The notes under the pieces are model-generated. The model had not been told where the DNA came from. It was given only the letters and a program-made list of their open reading frames with translations, and did no database searches. Positions 35,689-44,689 of a stretch of 64,000 nt of DNA are shown here, piece by piece; position 1 is the first letter of the stretch; the number at the start of each line of letters is the position of its first letter. The position numbers were made by a program, and so were the translations under genes. This DNA comes from JAFDZV01 sp048594725 (GTDB lineage: Bacteria; Bacteroidota; Ignavibacteria; OLB7). The stretch spans positions 14,447 to 78,446 of the forward strand of contig JBMDXA010000112.1 in NCBI GenBank assembly GCA_048594725.1. Direction: 5' to 3'.

Positions 35689-36171
35689 ATGATGGACACG
35701 AACATCGAGAATCTTCCGAAGCTTGTCACGCAGGTACGTATCGATGCCCCGCGGGAACGGGTCTGGGCGGTGCTGGCCGATTTCGGTTCGTACAGCGGGT
35801 GGAGCCGCATGATCCAGGGACGGGAACTGCCGCCGCAGACTGCCCCCGGCGCGCGCGCCACCTTCTGCGCCGTTCCCGGAACGGACGCCGAGCGCCTGTT
35901 CGAGGTGGAGATCACCCGGGCCGAGCCGCCGGCCCTTCTGGAATGGCAGGGCGGAAGCCCCGGCGTCTTTCTGGGCCTTCACCGCTTCGAGCTTCAGGAG
36001 GAGGGGGATGGCACGCTCTTCACCAACTCCGAATTCTTCAGCGGCTCGATGGCCGCCGCCATGATGGAGATGCATGGCGATGCCGCCCGGCTGGAGTTCG
36101 AGACGTTCAACAGGGAGCTGAAAGAGCGGGCCGAATCGATAACGCAGGGGGAACCCGGTACCGCGGCCTGA
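35689..36171 (+). CDS. SRPBCC-fold protein
   Basis: The 160-residue protein has the START/Bet v1-like (polyketide_cyc2) pattern. It begins with KLVTQVRIDAPRERVWAVLADFGSYSGWS, continues through central strands with LLEWQGG, and has a long final helix. Proteins of this fold bind hydrophobic ligands in a deep cavity; some are cyclases, others carriers. There is no signal peptide. It has its own terminator at 36213. The neighbour downstream is the tricorn-type protease on the opposite strand, which suggests no direct functional link. Confidence 0.85.
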   Translation: MMDTNIENLPKLVTQVRIDAPRERVWAVLADFGSYSGWSRMIQGRELPPQTAPGARATFCAVPGTDAERLFEVEITRAEPPALLEWQGGSPGVFLGLHRFELQEEGDGTLFTNSEFFSGSMAAAMMEMHGDAARLEFETFNRELKERAESITQGEPGTAA

Positions 36172-36212
36172 GAGCGCGGAGGAATCGCTCCCTGAAGCAG
36201 CCCTGAACAACG

Positions 36213-36244
36213 AAGGAGGCCCTCCCGGCGGAGAGCCTCCTTTC
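36213..36244. terminator. Terminator between convergent genes
   Basis: An 8-bp stem (AAGGAGGC at 36213-36220 with GCCTCCTT at 36235-36242) is followed by TCTTCC. It can serve the SRPBCC gene and, in reverse, the protease gene. Confidence 0.65.
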
Positions 36245-36272
36245 TTCCATCTCATCGGATCGCCTCCGGGGT

Positions 36273-39200
36273 TCAGATGCCGTTGGCCGGAACCCGCTTC
36301 GGCAGCGGCTGGGCTCCCAGCAGCGGGCGCCCGTCGAAGGCGGGCATCATGAACGGATGCTCCTGCATCATGCGGAGCACCTCGGCCAGCGCCCGTTCCA
36401 GCTGCGAATCGTTCCCCGCCACGTAATCCTGCGGCGTGATATCCACGTCGATATCCGGATCGGTGCCGTAGTTCTCCAGTCCCCACTGCACATCCTCGAA
36501 CCAGGTTGAGAACTCCGGCTGCGTGGTCACCGAGCCATCCACCAGCGGATTGCGCGGCCAGATGCCCACCACCCCGCCCCAGGTACGTTTCCCCACGAGC
36601 GGTCCCAGTTTCATCAGCTTGAACCCATGCGAGAAGATATCGCCGTCGGAGCCGGCGTTCTCGTTGGTGATAGCCACGATCGGCCCGCCCACCGAATACA
36701 TCGGGTAGGGCTCCGGCATGCCGTAGCGTGCCAGGCCGTAGCCGATCCGTTTGCGCGCCAGCTTCTCCAGGATAAGCTGCGAGACATGGCCGCCGCCGTT
36801 GAAGCGCACATCCACGATCAGCGCGCCGCGACCCACTTCGCTCAGGAACCCGCGATGGAACTCGCTGTAGCCGAGCGGCCCCATGTTCGGCACATGTACG
36901 TAGCCCACCTTGCCGTTGCTGGCCTCGTGCACGCGGCGGCGGTTGCCCTCCACCCACTCCCGGTAGCGCACCGGGCGCTCATCGCCCATCGCCTTCATGG
37001 TGGTGGTGCGGGGCTCGTCGGAGCCGTTCGGGATGAAGGTGATGGAGATCTCCGAGCCGGCCGTGTTCACCAGCTGCTCGTACGGCGAGCGGTTGCGCGA
37101 CACCTTCCGGCCGTTGATGGCGACCACCCGGTCCCCCTCGCTGATATTGACGCCGGGGGTTTCCAGAGGCGATCCGTACTGGCTGCTCCAGGCATCTCCC
37201 CGGACGATATGCTCCACCTTCCAGGAGTCGTCATCGCTGTCGTAAACGAAATCGGCGCCGAGGAATCCCTGGGCGTAGGTGGGGCTTTCGCGGTAATCGC
37301 CTCCCATCTCATAGGCATGGGAGGTACCAAGCTCGCCATGCATCTCCCAGATAAGATCGCTGTACTCCGAGCGGGTGCCCAGTCTGCTGATAAGGGGCTG
37401 ATAGAGTCCGTAGACCCGTTCCCAGTCGATGCCGAGCATTCCCTCGGTCCAGAAGAAATCGCGCTGAAGGCGCCATGCCTCACGGTACATCTGCTCCCAT
37501 TCGGCCGGCGGGAGGATGGAGATGCTGGTGCGTCCCAGATCGATCCATCCGCTGTTGCTGGTTCCTCCCTGCTCCTCTCCCCGCTTCTCCTCCGGCTTGC
37601 TTCCGGCGGCGAACACGCGGAGCTTCCTGCCGGAGCGGTAGATCATGGTGGCCGCATCGCGCGAGATCGTCATATCGCTCACCTGATCGGCCACATCCTC
37701 GATCTTCTGCCGCTCGAAATCGAACATCTCCAGACGGCCGGAGGGGGGCGGCTCGGCACCGGACTCGCTGCTGAGGCTTCCCTGGATCGGCTGGCTGACG
37801 AAGTAGACCTTGTTGCGCGCGCCGATCACCTGCGTGTACTTCCCGTCCTTGGCCGGGAAGGGGAGGATACGGCGGGTGATCCCCTCGAAGTCGATCGTTA
37901 CGGAGGTCTCCTTCTTCTTGTTCTCCTCATCCTGCTCGTTCGGCTCCTCCCGCTTCGGCGGTTTCGGCTTGGGAAGGAAGGGGTTGGGCAGATCGCGCCG
38001 GAGCGTGATCAGATACGGGCGCATGCCGCGCGGGAAGCTGAGATGGAAGTGAAGGTTGTCGTAGACCGGATCGAACTCGCGGTAGGAGAGGAAGTACAGA
38101 TACCGCCCCTCCGGATCGAACGCCGGAGAGACGTCGTGCAGCACCGGATCGGTGATCTGATACTTTTCGCCGGTCTCCGCATCGGCGATCATCAGATACG
38201 ATGTCTCCGGGGTCTCGGCATGGTTGAACGCCAGCCACTTCCCATCCGGCGACCAGGCGATGCCGTTGTCGTGGAGGGTGCGGCTCTTGTCGATCACCGT
38301 CATCCGGCGCGATTCCAGATCCACCATCACGATCTCGTTGCGATGGTTGCCGAACGCCACGCGATCCCCCTTCGGCGAGACCGCCAGATCGAGCGGCCTG
38401 CCGATATCCAGCCCTTCGAGACGATCCTCCTGCTCGGTGCCGTCGCCGCTCAGAATCACCAGCGATTCCTCTCCGCCGCGGTCGCTGGTTGCCACCAGCC
38501 GGACGCCATCGTTCAGATAGCGAGCCAGGCGATAGCGCACCGAATACGGCTCCCCATGCTGCACGGCCGGCCCGGCGAAATTGCCGGCGGTTACCGGCTT
38601 GCCGCGCAGCACCAGCGCCACGGAGTGTCCTTCCGGATGGAGCGCGTAGCTCTGGAGGTAGCGGCTCCCTTCAACGAACTTCCGGTTGCGCTGCGTGTGG
38701 GGGGAGTGATACTCCACCGCCACGGCCCCGTAGCTGTTGGTCTCGGGGTCCAGCAGATAGATATCACCGCCGGCATGGTAGACGATACGCCTTCCGTCGC
38801 TGGCGGCGTTCCGCGCGTAGTAATCATCGTGATCGGTATGGCGGCGAAGGTCATCCCCGGAGGTGGTGCAGCTATAGATGTTGCCGTAGCCCTCGTGGTC
38901 GCTCAGGAAGTAGATCCTGCTGCCGATCCACATCGGGGAGGCGAGGTTGGCCTGGAGGGTGATGAGCCTGCGGAAATCCCCGTCGCCGTCGGTATCGATC
39001 CAGAGATCGCCGGCGGTGCCGCCGCGATAGCGCTTCCAGCGCGCCGGATCATGCGTGTTGCGCCCTATCACCACGCCACGCTCCGGACCGAAGGAGATGC
39101 TCTGGGCGGGCCCTACCGGCACCTCGGTGATGGGGCCTCCCTCCGGGGAGATCTCATACACCCGCATGATATGCCGGAACGGCTGGGCGTGATTGGTGGT

Positions 39201-39506
39201 GAAGAGGATCTTCGAGCCGTCGCGGCTCCAGCCTGCCGGCTGTGTCACCGCGCCGAAATATGTCAGCCGCTTTGCCTCACCCCCGGAAGCGGGCATCGCA
39301 TAGAGCTCGTTGTGCCCTTCCTCGCGCGCTACGAACGCAAGCCAGCGCCCATCCGGCGAAAGCATTGGGCGTGACGCCTGGCTGATGCTCGACGTGAGGC
39401 GTCGGGCGATGCCACCAGCCGCCGGAACAGACCAGAGGTCGTCCTCGCTGGTGAACACTACTGTGTCCCCGTGTATGGCGGGGAAGCGATAATAACCGGA
39501 CTGCAT
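36273..39506 (-). CDS. Tricorn protease homolog (S41 family)
   Basis: The 1077-residue protein has a six/seven-bladed TolB-like propeller at about 10-270 and a second beta-propeller at about 285-650 (repeats such as WSPDGKWLAFN and FDPEGRYLYFLS). A linker, a PDZ domain (near 765-850) and the C-terminal S41 catalytic domain follow. The catalytic residues are Ser729-His730 in GTSHAYE and Ser953-Asp954 in GSDGD, as in tricorn. It cuts peptides, probably released by the proteasome or other proteases. There is no signal peptide, so it is cytosolic. No Shine-Dalgarno site precedes the ATG. Confidence 0.93.
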   Translation of the reverse strand: MQSGYYRFPAIHGDTVVFTSEDDLWSVPAAGGIARRLTSSISQASRPMLSPDGRWLAFVAREEGHNELYAMPASGGEAKRLTYFGAVTQPAGWSRDGSKILFTTNHAQPFRHIMRVYEISPEGGPITEVPVGPAQSISFGPERGVVIGRNTHDPARWKRYRGGTAGDLWIDTDGDGDFRRLITLQANLASPMWIGSRIYFLSDHEGYGNIYSCTTSGDDLRRHTDHDDYYARNAASDGRRIVYHAGGDIYLLDPETNSYGAVAVEYHSPHTQRNRKFVEGSRYLQSYALHPEGHSVALVLRGKPVTAGNFAGPAVQHGEPYSVRYRLARYLNDGVRLVATSDRGGEESLVILSGDGTEQEDRLEGLDIGRPLDLAVSPKGDRVAFGNHRNEIVMVDLESRRMTVIDKSRTLHDNGIAWSPDGKWLAFNHAETPETSYLMIADAETGEKYQITDPVLHDVSPAFDPEGRYLYFLSYREFDPVYDNLHFHLSFPRGMRPYLITLRRDLPNPFLPKPKPPKREEPNEQDEENKKKETSVTIDFEGITRRILPFPAKDGKYTQVIGARNKVYFVSQPIQGSLSSESGAEPPPSGRLEMFDFERQKIEDVADQVSDMTISRDAATMIYRSGRKLRVFAAGSKPEEKRGEEQGGTSNSGWIDLGRTSISILPPAEWEQMYREAWRLQRDFFWTEGMLGIDWERVYGLYQPLISRLGTRSEYSDLIWEMHGELGTSHAYEMGGDYRESPTYAQGFLGADFVYDSDDDSWKVEHIVRGDAWSSQYGSPLETPGVNISEGDRVVAINGRKVSRNRSPYEQLVNTAGSEISITFIPNGSDEPRTTTMKAMGDERPVRYREWVEGNRRRVHEASNGKVGYVHVPNMGPLGYSEFHRGFLSEVGRGALIVDVRFNGGGHVSQLILEKLARKRIGYGLARYGMPEPYPMYSVGGPIVAITNENAGSDGDIFSHGFKLMKLGPLVGKRTWGGVVGIWPRNPLVDGSVTTQPEFSTWFEDVQWGLENYGTDPDIDVDITPQDYVAGNDSQLERALAEVLRMMQEHPFMMPAFDGRPLLGAQPLPKRVPANGI

Positions 39507-39930
39507 AACGATAATCGCTTACTATGACTATGAAGGATATGCTCACACCTGGCACACGGAGAGGATTAACCCGATGCGGCGGTGAGCTTGAGCCTATTCC
39601 CTTCTGGGGGTAGAACAAGCTTATGAGCGTAAATATACAACCTGGGTGCGTACAAAGGGGTGGAAGATTCCGCAACCGGGAAAGACCCGTTCATTCAGGA
39701 CATCGGGGCGGTTGCGGCAGGAGGCTACGTGCCCGCTCCGGCAAAGTTGCGGCCCCGGCAACACGGGGAGGCAGGCGAGAAATCATTCCCGTTACCCTGC
39801 GGCTCCGATGTGAAACTGTTTTCGATGCGGGGCATAATCCCTACCTTCCGGCTACCGGACGGGGAGCCATATCCCGTCCCTCCGCACATCTCGTAGACAC
39901 ACTGCATTTCACACATCAACGGAGCATCTC
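39507..39930. other. Gene-less gap between divergent genes
   Basis: The tricorn-type gene and the AhpD-like gene diverge here, so promoters for both must lie within it. I see no clear -7 box or conserved motif. Short frames lack ribosome sites. Confidence 0.45.
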
Positions 39931-40476
39931 ATGCCTCATATAGCATTACCGGAAGGGCTTCCCGGCATCACCGGCGGAATGGCCTTTCGTCCGGAAACCG
40001 GCGCGGCGCTGAGCCGCCTGGCCGAGGCGCTGCTGGTGGAGCCCTCGCCGCTGTCGCGGTCCGATCGGGAACTGATCGCCACCTACGTATCGCATCTGAA
40101 CGAATGCGAGTTCTGCTGCAACTCCCACGGCGCCGCCGCCTGCGCGCTTCTCGGCGGAAAGAAGGATCTCGTCGAATCGGTGAAGAGCGATTTCCGCACC
40201 GCCGATATCAGCGACAAGATGAAGGCGCTGCTGGCGATAGCCGCAAAGGTGCAGCGCGGGGGACGCCATGTGAGCGAGGATGATGTGGCCGAGGCGCGCC
40301 GCCACGGTGCCACCGATGTGGAGATCCACGATGCGGTGCTGGTGGCCGCTGCGTTCTGCATGTTCAACCGCTACGTGGACGGGCTTGCAACCTGGACCCC
40401 GCGCGATCCCGCCATGTACGATGCCATGGGCGAACGCCTGGCCGCCCACGGATATGAGGGCGTGGCAGCGGAGTAA
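39931..40476 (+). CDS. AhpD-like alkylhydroperoxidase (CMD family)
   Basis: The 181-residue protein belongs to the carboxymuconolactone decarboxylase/AhpD superfamily. The peroxidase-type centre is CEFC at 59-62 and His66, with a Cys-x2-Cys pair and downstream His as in AhpD-like enzymes; an extra Cys63 follows the pair. A helical bundle runs on both sides. It probably reduces organic peroxides or acts as a thiol redox protein. The start codon follows GGAG. Its own hairpin ends it at 40495. It opens a group of stress-type genes. Confidence 0.88.
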   Translation: MPHIALPEGLPGITGGMAFRPETGAALSRLAEALLVEPSPLSRSDRELIATYVSHLNECEFCCNSHGAAACALLGGKKDLVESVKSDFRTADISDKMKALLAIAAKVQRGGRHVSEDDVAEARRHGATDVEIHDAVLVAAAFCMFNRYVDGLATWTPRDPAMYDAMGERLAAHGYEGVAAE

Positions 40477-40494
40477 CGCCGGTCTGCGATCTTG

Positions 40495-40566
40495 AAGCTC
40501 CGCCGGGAGCGCACCGCTCATCTCCTACACCGATCGGAATGCGGTCCGCCCCGGCGGAGCTTTTCA
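40495..40566 (+). terminator. Terminator of the AhpD-like gene
   Basis: A 13-bp stem (40495-40507 with 40550-40562) has a long 42-nt loop and is followed by TTTCAG. Confidence 0.6.
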
Positions 40567-40740
40567 GTATCACGCTCCTCCGCGAGAGAACCACCCCGCT
40601 CCCCGGAGTCCCATGGCATAAGAGTTGCCAAACCATCCTTGATAACATTTAACGGGCGATGCTCGGTACGGGAATGCCGCAAACAGGGCTTCGGCACCGG
40701 GCAGCAGATACAATCACGCTAGTTCAAAGGAGCAGGAAGG

Positions 40741-41595
40741 ATGGCCGTCAAGAATCTGAATGAGCTGTTCGAGCATGAGCTGAAGGATATCTACTATGCT
40801 GAGCATCGTCTCCTGGAGGCGCTGGAACAACTGGCATCCGAGACGAAGCATCGCGAGGCGAAGAAGGCGTACACTTCTCACCGTCGTGAGACGCAGGGGC
40901 AGATAAAGCGGTTGCAGAAGGTGTTCAAGATGTTCGGCGAAGCGCCGGAGCCGGAGAAGTGCCCCGGCATCGAAGGGCTGCTGAAGGAAAAGCAGAACTT
41001 CACCAAGAAGGAGAAGCCATCGCAGGAGATCCTGGATTACTTCAACATGACCGCTGCGATCAAGACGGAACACTACGAGATCTGCGCCTACGAGGGGCTG
41101 ATCGAGATAGCGCGCCAGCTCGGTATGGAGCCGGCCGTGGAGCTGCTGGCGCAGAATCTCTCCGAGGAGCAGGCCGCATCCGAGAAGCTTCATATGCTCG
41201 CACGCGAGTACGATACCGCCTCGCTGATGGGTGATGACGAGGAAGAGGAAGAAGAGCCGAAGGGGGGCAATGCCCGCGCTGCCGCCAAGGGCGCATCAGG
41301 AGCAAAGGGAGGAAGCAAGGGCGCTTCCAAGGGCGGATCGAAAGCCGCCTCCAAGAGCGCTACGAAGTCCGCTACGAAGTCCGCAACGCCGGCCAAGAGC
41401 AGCAAGGCCGCGCGGGGCGGGGCTTCCAAGACCTCCGCATCCAAGAAGGGAGCGGCCGGTGGTGCCGCCAAGGGCGCAGTCGCCAAGGGGGGCGCCTCCA
41501 GGGCCGCCAAGGCGGGCCCTGCTGCCGATACGGGGCTTGTGTCCGGCGCGCCGGAGGATGCCATGTATCCGCAGACGCTCAACGATACGGTGTAA
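40741..41595 (+). CDS. DUF892 ferritin-like protein with histone-H1-like tail
   Basis: Residues 1-160 form a DUF892 (YciE/YciF-like) four-helix ferritin-fold domain: NLNELFEHELKDIYYAEHRL, then further helices with conserved Glu and His. Residues 165-172 are acidic (DDEEEEEE). Residues 174-260 are Ala, Lys, Ser and Gly only: about 17 Lys and 3 Arg, no acid, in KGGSKGASK and KSATKSATKS blocks. This tail is like the DNA-binding tails of histone H1, AlgP or bacterial Hc1. Normal DUF892 proteins are about 165 residues. DNA or polyanion binding by the tail is inference. A short acidic/neutral end (261-284) follows. Confidence 0.88.
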   Translation: MAVKNLNELFEHELKDIYYAEHRLLEALEQLASETKHREAKKAYTSHRRETQGQIKRLQKVFKMFGEAPEPEKCPGIEGLLKEKQNFTKKEKPSQEILDYFNMTAAIKTEHYEICAYEGLIEIARQLGMEPAVELLAQNLSEEQAASEKLHMLAREYDTASLMGDDEEEEEEPKGGNARAAAKGASGAKGGSKGASKGGSKAASKSATKSATKSATPAKSSKAARGGASKTSASKKGAAGGAAKGAVAKGGASRAAKAGPAADTGLVSGAPEDAMYPQTLNDTV

Positions 41596-41602
41596 GGAAT
41601 AT

Positions 41603-41648
41603 CTCCCTGCTCTCCGCATTCGATGCCGGGGAGCAGGGAGCTTTGTTT
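41603..41648 (+). terminator. Rho-independent terminator
   Basis: A 10-bp stem (CTCCCTGCTC at 41603-41612 with GAGCAGGGAG at 41631-41640) has an 18-nt loop and is followed by CTTTGTTT. It ends the DUF892 gene. Confidence 0.8.
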
Positions 41649-41732
41649 CCGTCACGGGCCCTGCCCGCCCTGGTGTTCCGGAATCGCCGGCATCTATCCG
41701 AATCATTGTGATCCAGCAAGGAGAGTAGAAGT

Positions 41733-42275
41733 ATGGCAACGGTCGAAAAAACTATCGAGGTGGATGTCCCCGTGCGCACCGCCTATAATCAGTGGACGCA
41801 GTTCGAGGAGTTCCCCCGGTTCATGGAAGGGGTGAAGGAAGTAACCCAGGTGGACGATATGCGCATCCAGTGGCACGCCGATATCGGGGGGAAGGACGAG
41901 CGATGGGAGGCGGAGATCACCTCGCAGGTTCCCGATGAGCGGATCGCATGGCGCTCCATCTCCGGCGCGGAGAACAGCGGCATCGTTACGTTCCATCCGG
42001 TGCAGGATGGCAGGACCCAGGTGCATCTGCGCATCGAGTACCAGCCGGAAGGGCTCGTCGAGATGGCGGGCGATCTGCTCGGCGTGGTCTCACGCCGCGT
42101 GGAGGGTGATCTGGAGCGCTTCAAGAAGTTCATCGAGACGCGCGGCGACGAGACCGGCGCCTGGCGCGGCCATATCCATTCCGGCGAGGTGAAGGGGGAT
42201 GACGCCTCCGGGGAAACCGGGCGGGCGTCCGAGGGAGGCAGTGGCCGGACTCCGGAGGAGATGCGCCCGATGTAG
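41733..42275 (+). CDS. SRPBCC-fold protein (COG5637-type)
   Basis: The 180-residue protein has a cyclase/dehydrase-like SRPBCC domain at about 1-145: TIEVDVPVRTAYNQWTQFEE, then FMEGVKEVTQVDD, then HLRIEYQPEGLVEM. A polar tail rich in Gly, Glu and Ser (about 146-180) follows. Its opening matches COG5637-type proteins often found beside DUF892 and dehydrogenase genes. Ligand unknown. The ATG at 41733 follows AAGGAGAG. A hairpin at 42373 follows. Confidence 0.85.
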   Translation: MATVEKTIEVDVPVRTAYNQWTQFEEFPRFMEGVKEVTQVDDMRIQWHADIGGKDERWEAEITSQVPDERIAWRSISGAENSGIVTFHPVQDGRTQVHLRIEYQPEGLVEMAGDLLGVVSRRVEGDLERFKKFIETRGDETGAWRGHIHSGEVKGDDASGETGRASEGGSGRTPEEMRPM

Positions 42276-42579
42276 CCGCAGGTTCTCCGGCACCAGAGGC
42301 AGCCATCCGGAGAGAGAGCATCCCGGAGCTGCAGGAAGATTCGTCACAGAAGATTCGTATCGTAGGAACACAATGCCGCGCGGTGGCGGCTCCTGAAAGG
42401 GGGCCGGCTTCCGCGCGGCATCGTTTCGTGCCGGGTGGTATGGATGTTGACGATTCCTGCCGGAGATTCGCCGGCGGGAGAACCGGGGCTCATGGGGTCG
42501 CCGCATTCCACCGCTGCATATCCCCGCCGGGAAGCTGGCAGAGCACATTGAACTATTTCGGGAACAAGGAGCGAGAGCA
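42276..42579. other. Gap with hairpin before the SDR gene
   Basis: The only structure is the hairpin at 42373-42421. The SDR gene has AAGGAGCGAGAG upstream of its start, around 42568-42575. Confidence 0.45.
42373..42426 (+). terminator. Terminator hairpin
   Basis: An 11-bp stem (42373-42383 with 42411-42421) has a 27-nt loop and is followed by CGTTTCG. Confidence 0.6.
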
Positions 42580-43470
42580 ATGGCAGAGAAGAAGAAAAAG
42601 AAGAAGGAGAAGGAGAAACCGAAGGAGCAGTTTCCCCCGCAGCATCAGGAGCAGCAGCCGGGCATAGAGTCGGAGATGACCCCGCGTCCGGAATCCGATG
42701 ATCCGGAGCATCGCGGCAGCGGCAAGCTCGCCGGCAAGCGTGCGCTCATCACCGGCGGCGACAGCGGTATCGGGCGCGCCGTGGCGATAGCGTTCGCACG
42801 CGAAGGGGCCGATGTGGCGATAGTCTACCTGAACGAACATGACGATGCCGAAGAGACCAGGCGGATGGTGGAGGAGGAGGGACGGCGCTGCATTCTGATG
42901 GCCGGCGATATCGGCGATGATACGTTCTGCGAAAAGGTGGTGGAGCAGACCGTGCAGGAACTGGGCGGGCTGCATGTGCTGGTGAACAACGCGGCCGAGC
43001 AGCATCCGCAGAAGAGCATCGAGGATATCACCAGCGAGCAGCTCGAGCGGACGTTCCGCACCAACATCTTCGCGATGTTCTATCTGGTCCGCGCCGCGAT
43101 GAAGCATCTGAAGAAGGGGAGCGCCATCATCAACACCACCTCGGTGACCGCCTATCGCGGCAGCCCGGAGCTGCTCGATTATTCATCCACCAAGGGGGCC
43201 ATCACCGCCTTCACCCGCTCGCTTGCGCTGTCGCTCGCCGAGAAGGGAATACGCGTCAACGCGGTGGCGCCCGGTCCCATCTGGACCCCGCTGATCCCCT
43301 CCACGTTCGACGAGGAGAAGGTGAAGACCTTCGGGGCCGATACGCCGCTGAAGCGCGCCGGCCAGCCGGAGGAGGTTGCACCCTCCTTCGTCTTCCTCGC
43401 CTCCGATGACTCCTCCTACATCACAGGGCAGGTGCTGCATCCGAACGGAGGGGAGATCATCAATGGGTGA
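42580..43470 (+). CDS. SDR-family dehydrogenase (YghA-like) with Lys-rich N-terminus
   Basis: The 296-residue short-chain dehydrogenase binds NAD(P)H at TGGDSGIG (58-65). The catalytic centre has NNAA, a Ser in NTTSVTAYRG, and YSSTK. Its overall pattern is that of YghA/YhxD/glucose-dehydrogenase-like SDRs linked to stress. The first ~45 residues are unusual: MAEKKKKKKEKEKPKEQ, then Gln/Pro-rich sequence. It is cytosolic. It closes the run of stress-type genes (AhpD-like, DUF892, SRPBCC, SDR). Substrate unknown. Confidence 0.9.
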   Translation: MAEKKKKKKEKEKPKEQFPPQHQEQQPGIESEMTPRPESDDPEHRGSGKLAGKRALITGGDSGIGRAVAIAFAREGADVAIVYLNEHDDAEETRRMVEEEGRRCILMAGDIGDDTFCEKVVEQTVQELGGLHVLVNNAAEQHPQKSIEDITSEQLERTFRTNIFAMFYLVRAAMKHLKKGSAIINTTSVTAYRGSPELLDYSSTKGAITAFTRSLALSLAEKGIRVNAVAPGPIWTPLIPSTFDEEKVKTFGADTPLKRAGQPEEVAPSFVFLASDDSSYITGQVLHPNGGEIING

Positions 43471-43496
43471 GGAGAGACGCTGGTAGTGGTTAAGGG

Positions 43497-43600
43497 TTCG
43501 TGGTCAGTTCGCGGGCATGGGGTACGGGTCCGTGGTCAGTTCGCGGGCATGGGGTAATGGTCCGTGGTCAGTTCGCGGGCTGCGCCCGCTGTCAGTGGTC
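43497..43600 (+). repeat. 32-bp tandem repeat, three copies
   Basis: TGGTCAGTTCGCGGGC recurs at 43501, 43533 and 43565, a 32-bp period. The third copy diverges at its end. Confidence 0.85.
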
Positions 43601-43750
43601 CGTCGTCGTTGTTGCCGGAGCTGCATGGGTATCGTGCGCTCCCCGGCATCGTACAACAGCGACTGACCACTGGCAACGGACCCTCTCCCCAATCGAAAAT
43701 CCGAAATCGAAAATCCCTGGCCCTTCTCCCCAATCGAAAATCGAAAATCC
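43600..43750. repeat. Inverted and heptamer-type repeats
   Basis: GTCAGTGGTCCGTCGTCGTTGTTGCC near 43591-43616 is matched, inverted, by CAACAGCGACTGACCACTGGCAACGGACC near 43655-43683. Bases 43690-43750 then hold AATCGAAAATC units that end at the RDD-gene stop and read outward from it. Confidence 0.6.
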
Positions 43751-44470
43751 CTACATCCCCGTATAGTAGTTATAGTCCTTCACCACGGTTTTCAGGAACT
43801 GCACCGGGTGCATCTGCGGCTCCACCTCCAGCACCTGCTTCACCCTGTTGACCAGTTTCCCCACCACCACCGGATTGGCCGACTGTTCCGGGGAGTTGAG
43901 CACCTCCTGGATGATGGCGATATCGTTGTCGCTCAGGCGGGCCACCTGGGTGAAGGTGGGGTGATACTCCTCCTCCAGCGCCGCGAAGATCGTGTGGTCC
44001 AGCGTCACCTCCGGCTTCACCTTTATCACGGTGGTGCCGGCGGCCATATCTCCCAGACGCTGCCCCTTGCCGTTGATGAGGATCGCCACGATGGCGACCG
44101 CCGCGAAACCGTTCTTCTCCAGCAGCCCTACCAGCCACCGGAGCAGATAGGCCCCCACCCCCGGCTGCGTGCCGTCCATCTTCACCACCTTGATCTTCAG
44201 CGCCTTCTTGCCGAAGGTCTGCCCGTCCAGAAGGGTCTCGCAGAGGGCATCGTAGAAGAACATCGGCAGATAGAAGATGACGATAAGAGCGATGCCGATC
44301 CCTCCATTGAGTATCTCTACATCGGCGAGCGCTCCGATGAGCAGCGCGGCCACCATGACATATCCGAACCGGATCAGCATATCGATCACGGCCGCTCCGA
44401 TGCGGTCGCCGATGCTTGCGATCTCATATTCGATATCGACGTTTTGCGTAGTCTGAATTTGTACTTTCAT
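43751..44470 (-). CDS. RDD-family membrane protein
   Basis: The 239-residue protein starts at ATG 44470. A longer upstream frame is noise, since it runs antisense through the neighbouring gene. The RDD domain has three or four membrane helices (about 28-48, 58-78 and 125-140) with the motifs ASIGDRIGAAVID and GKKALKIKVVKMDG. The last ~85 residues are a soluble, helical domain. It is divergent from SpoIIM at 44690. RDD genes stand next to SpoIIM, DUF4129, MoxR and DUF58 genes in many genomes, so it belongs to that module. Transport has been claimed for some RDD proteins only. Confidence 0.85.
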   Translation of the reverse strand: MKVQIQTTQNVDIEYEIASIGDRIGAAVIDMLIRFGYVMVAALLIGALADVEILNGGIGIALIVIFYLPMFFYDALCETLLDGQTFGKKALKIKVVKMDGTQPGVGAYLLRWLVGLLEKNGFAAVAIVAILINGKGQRLGDMAAGTTVIKVKPEVTLDHTIFAALEEEYHPTFTQVARLSDNDIAIIQEVLNSPEQSANPVVVGKLVNRVKQVLEVEPQMHPVQFLKTVVKDYNYYTGM

Positions 44471-44689
44471 AGTCCTTCGGCTATGTTCGCTGGGGTCGCC
44501 ACCGGCCGCAAAGGGCCGTGGGCGGGGTAGCTCCTGCATGCAGTCCGGTTTTCCGCCGGGGTGCCCGGATGATGCGGAGGCGCCGGCAAACATGCGAAAA
44601 TGATGCGACCCATCAAGGGATGATCGGCAGGGAACTCTCCCGGCCGGCCGTTCCGGTATCCTCACCTGACTCACCGATTCCCCACGCAT

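Noticed and set aside
36627..39374. 915-codon plus-strand frame
   Set aside because: It is the antisense shadow of the tricorn-type gene, lacking any recognisable domain.
43497..43600. CRISPR-like array
   Set aside because: The 32-bp period is a direct tandem repeat without spacers, has only three copies, and no cas genes are near.
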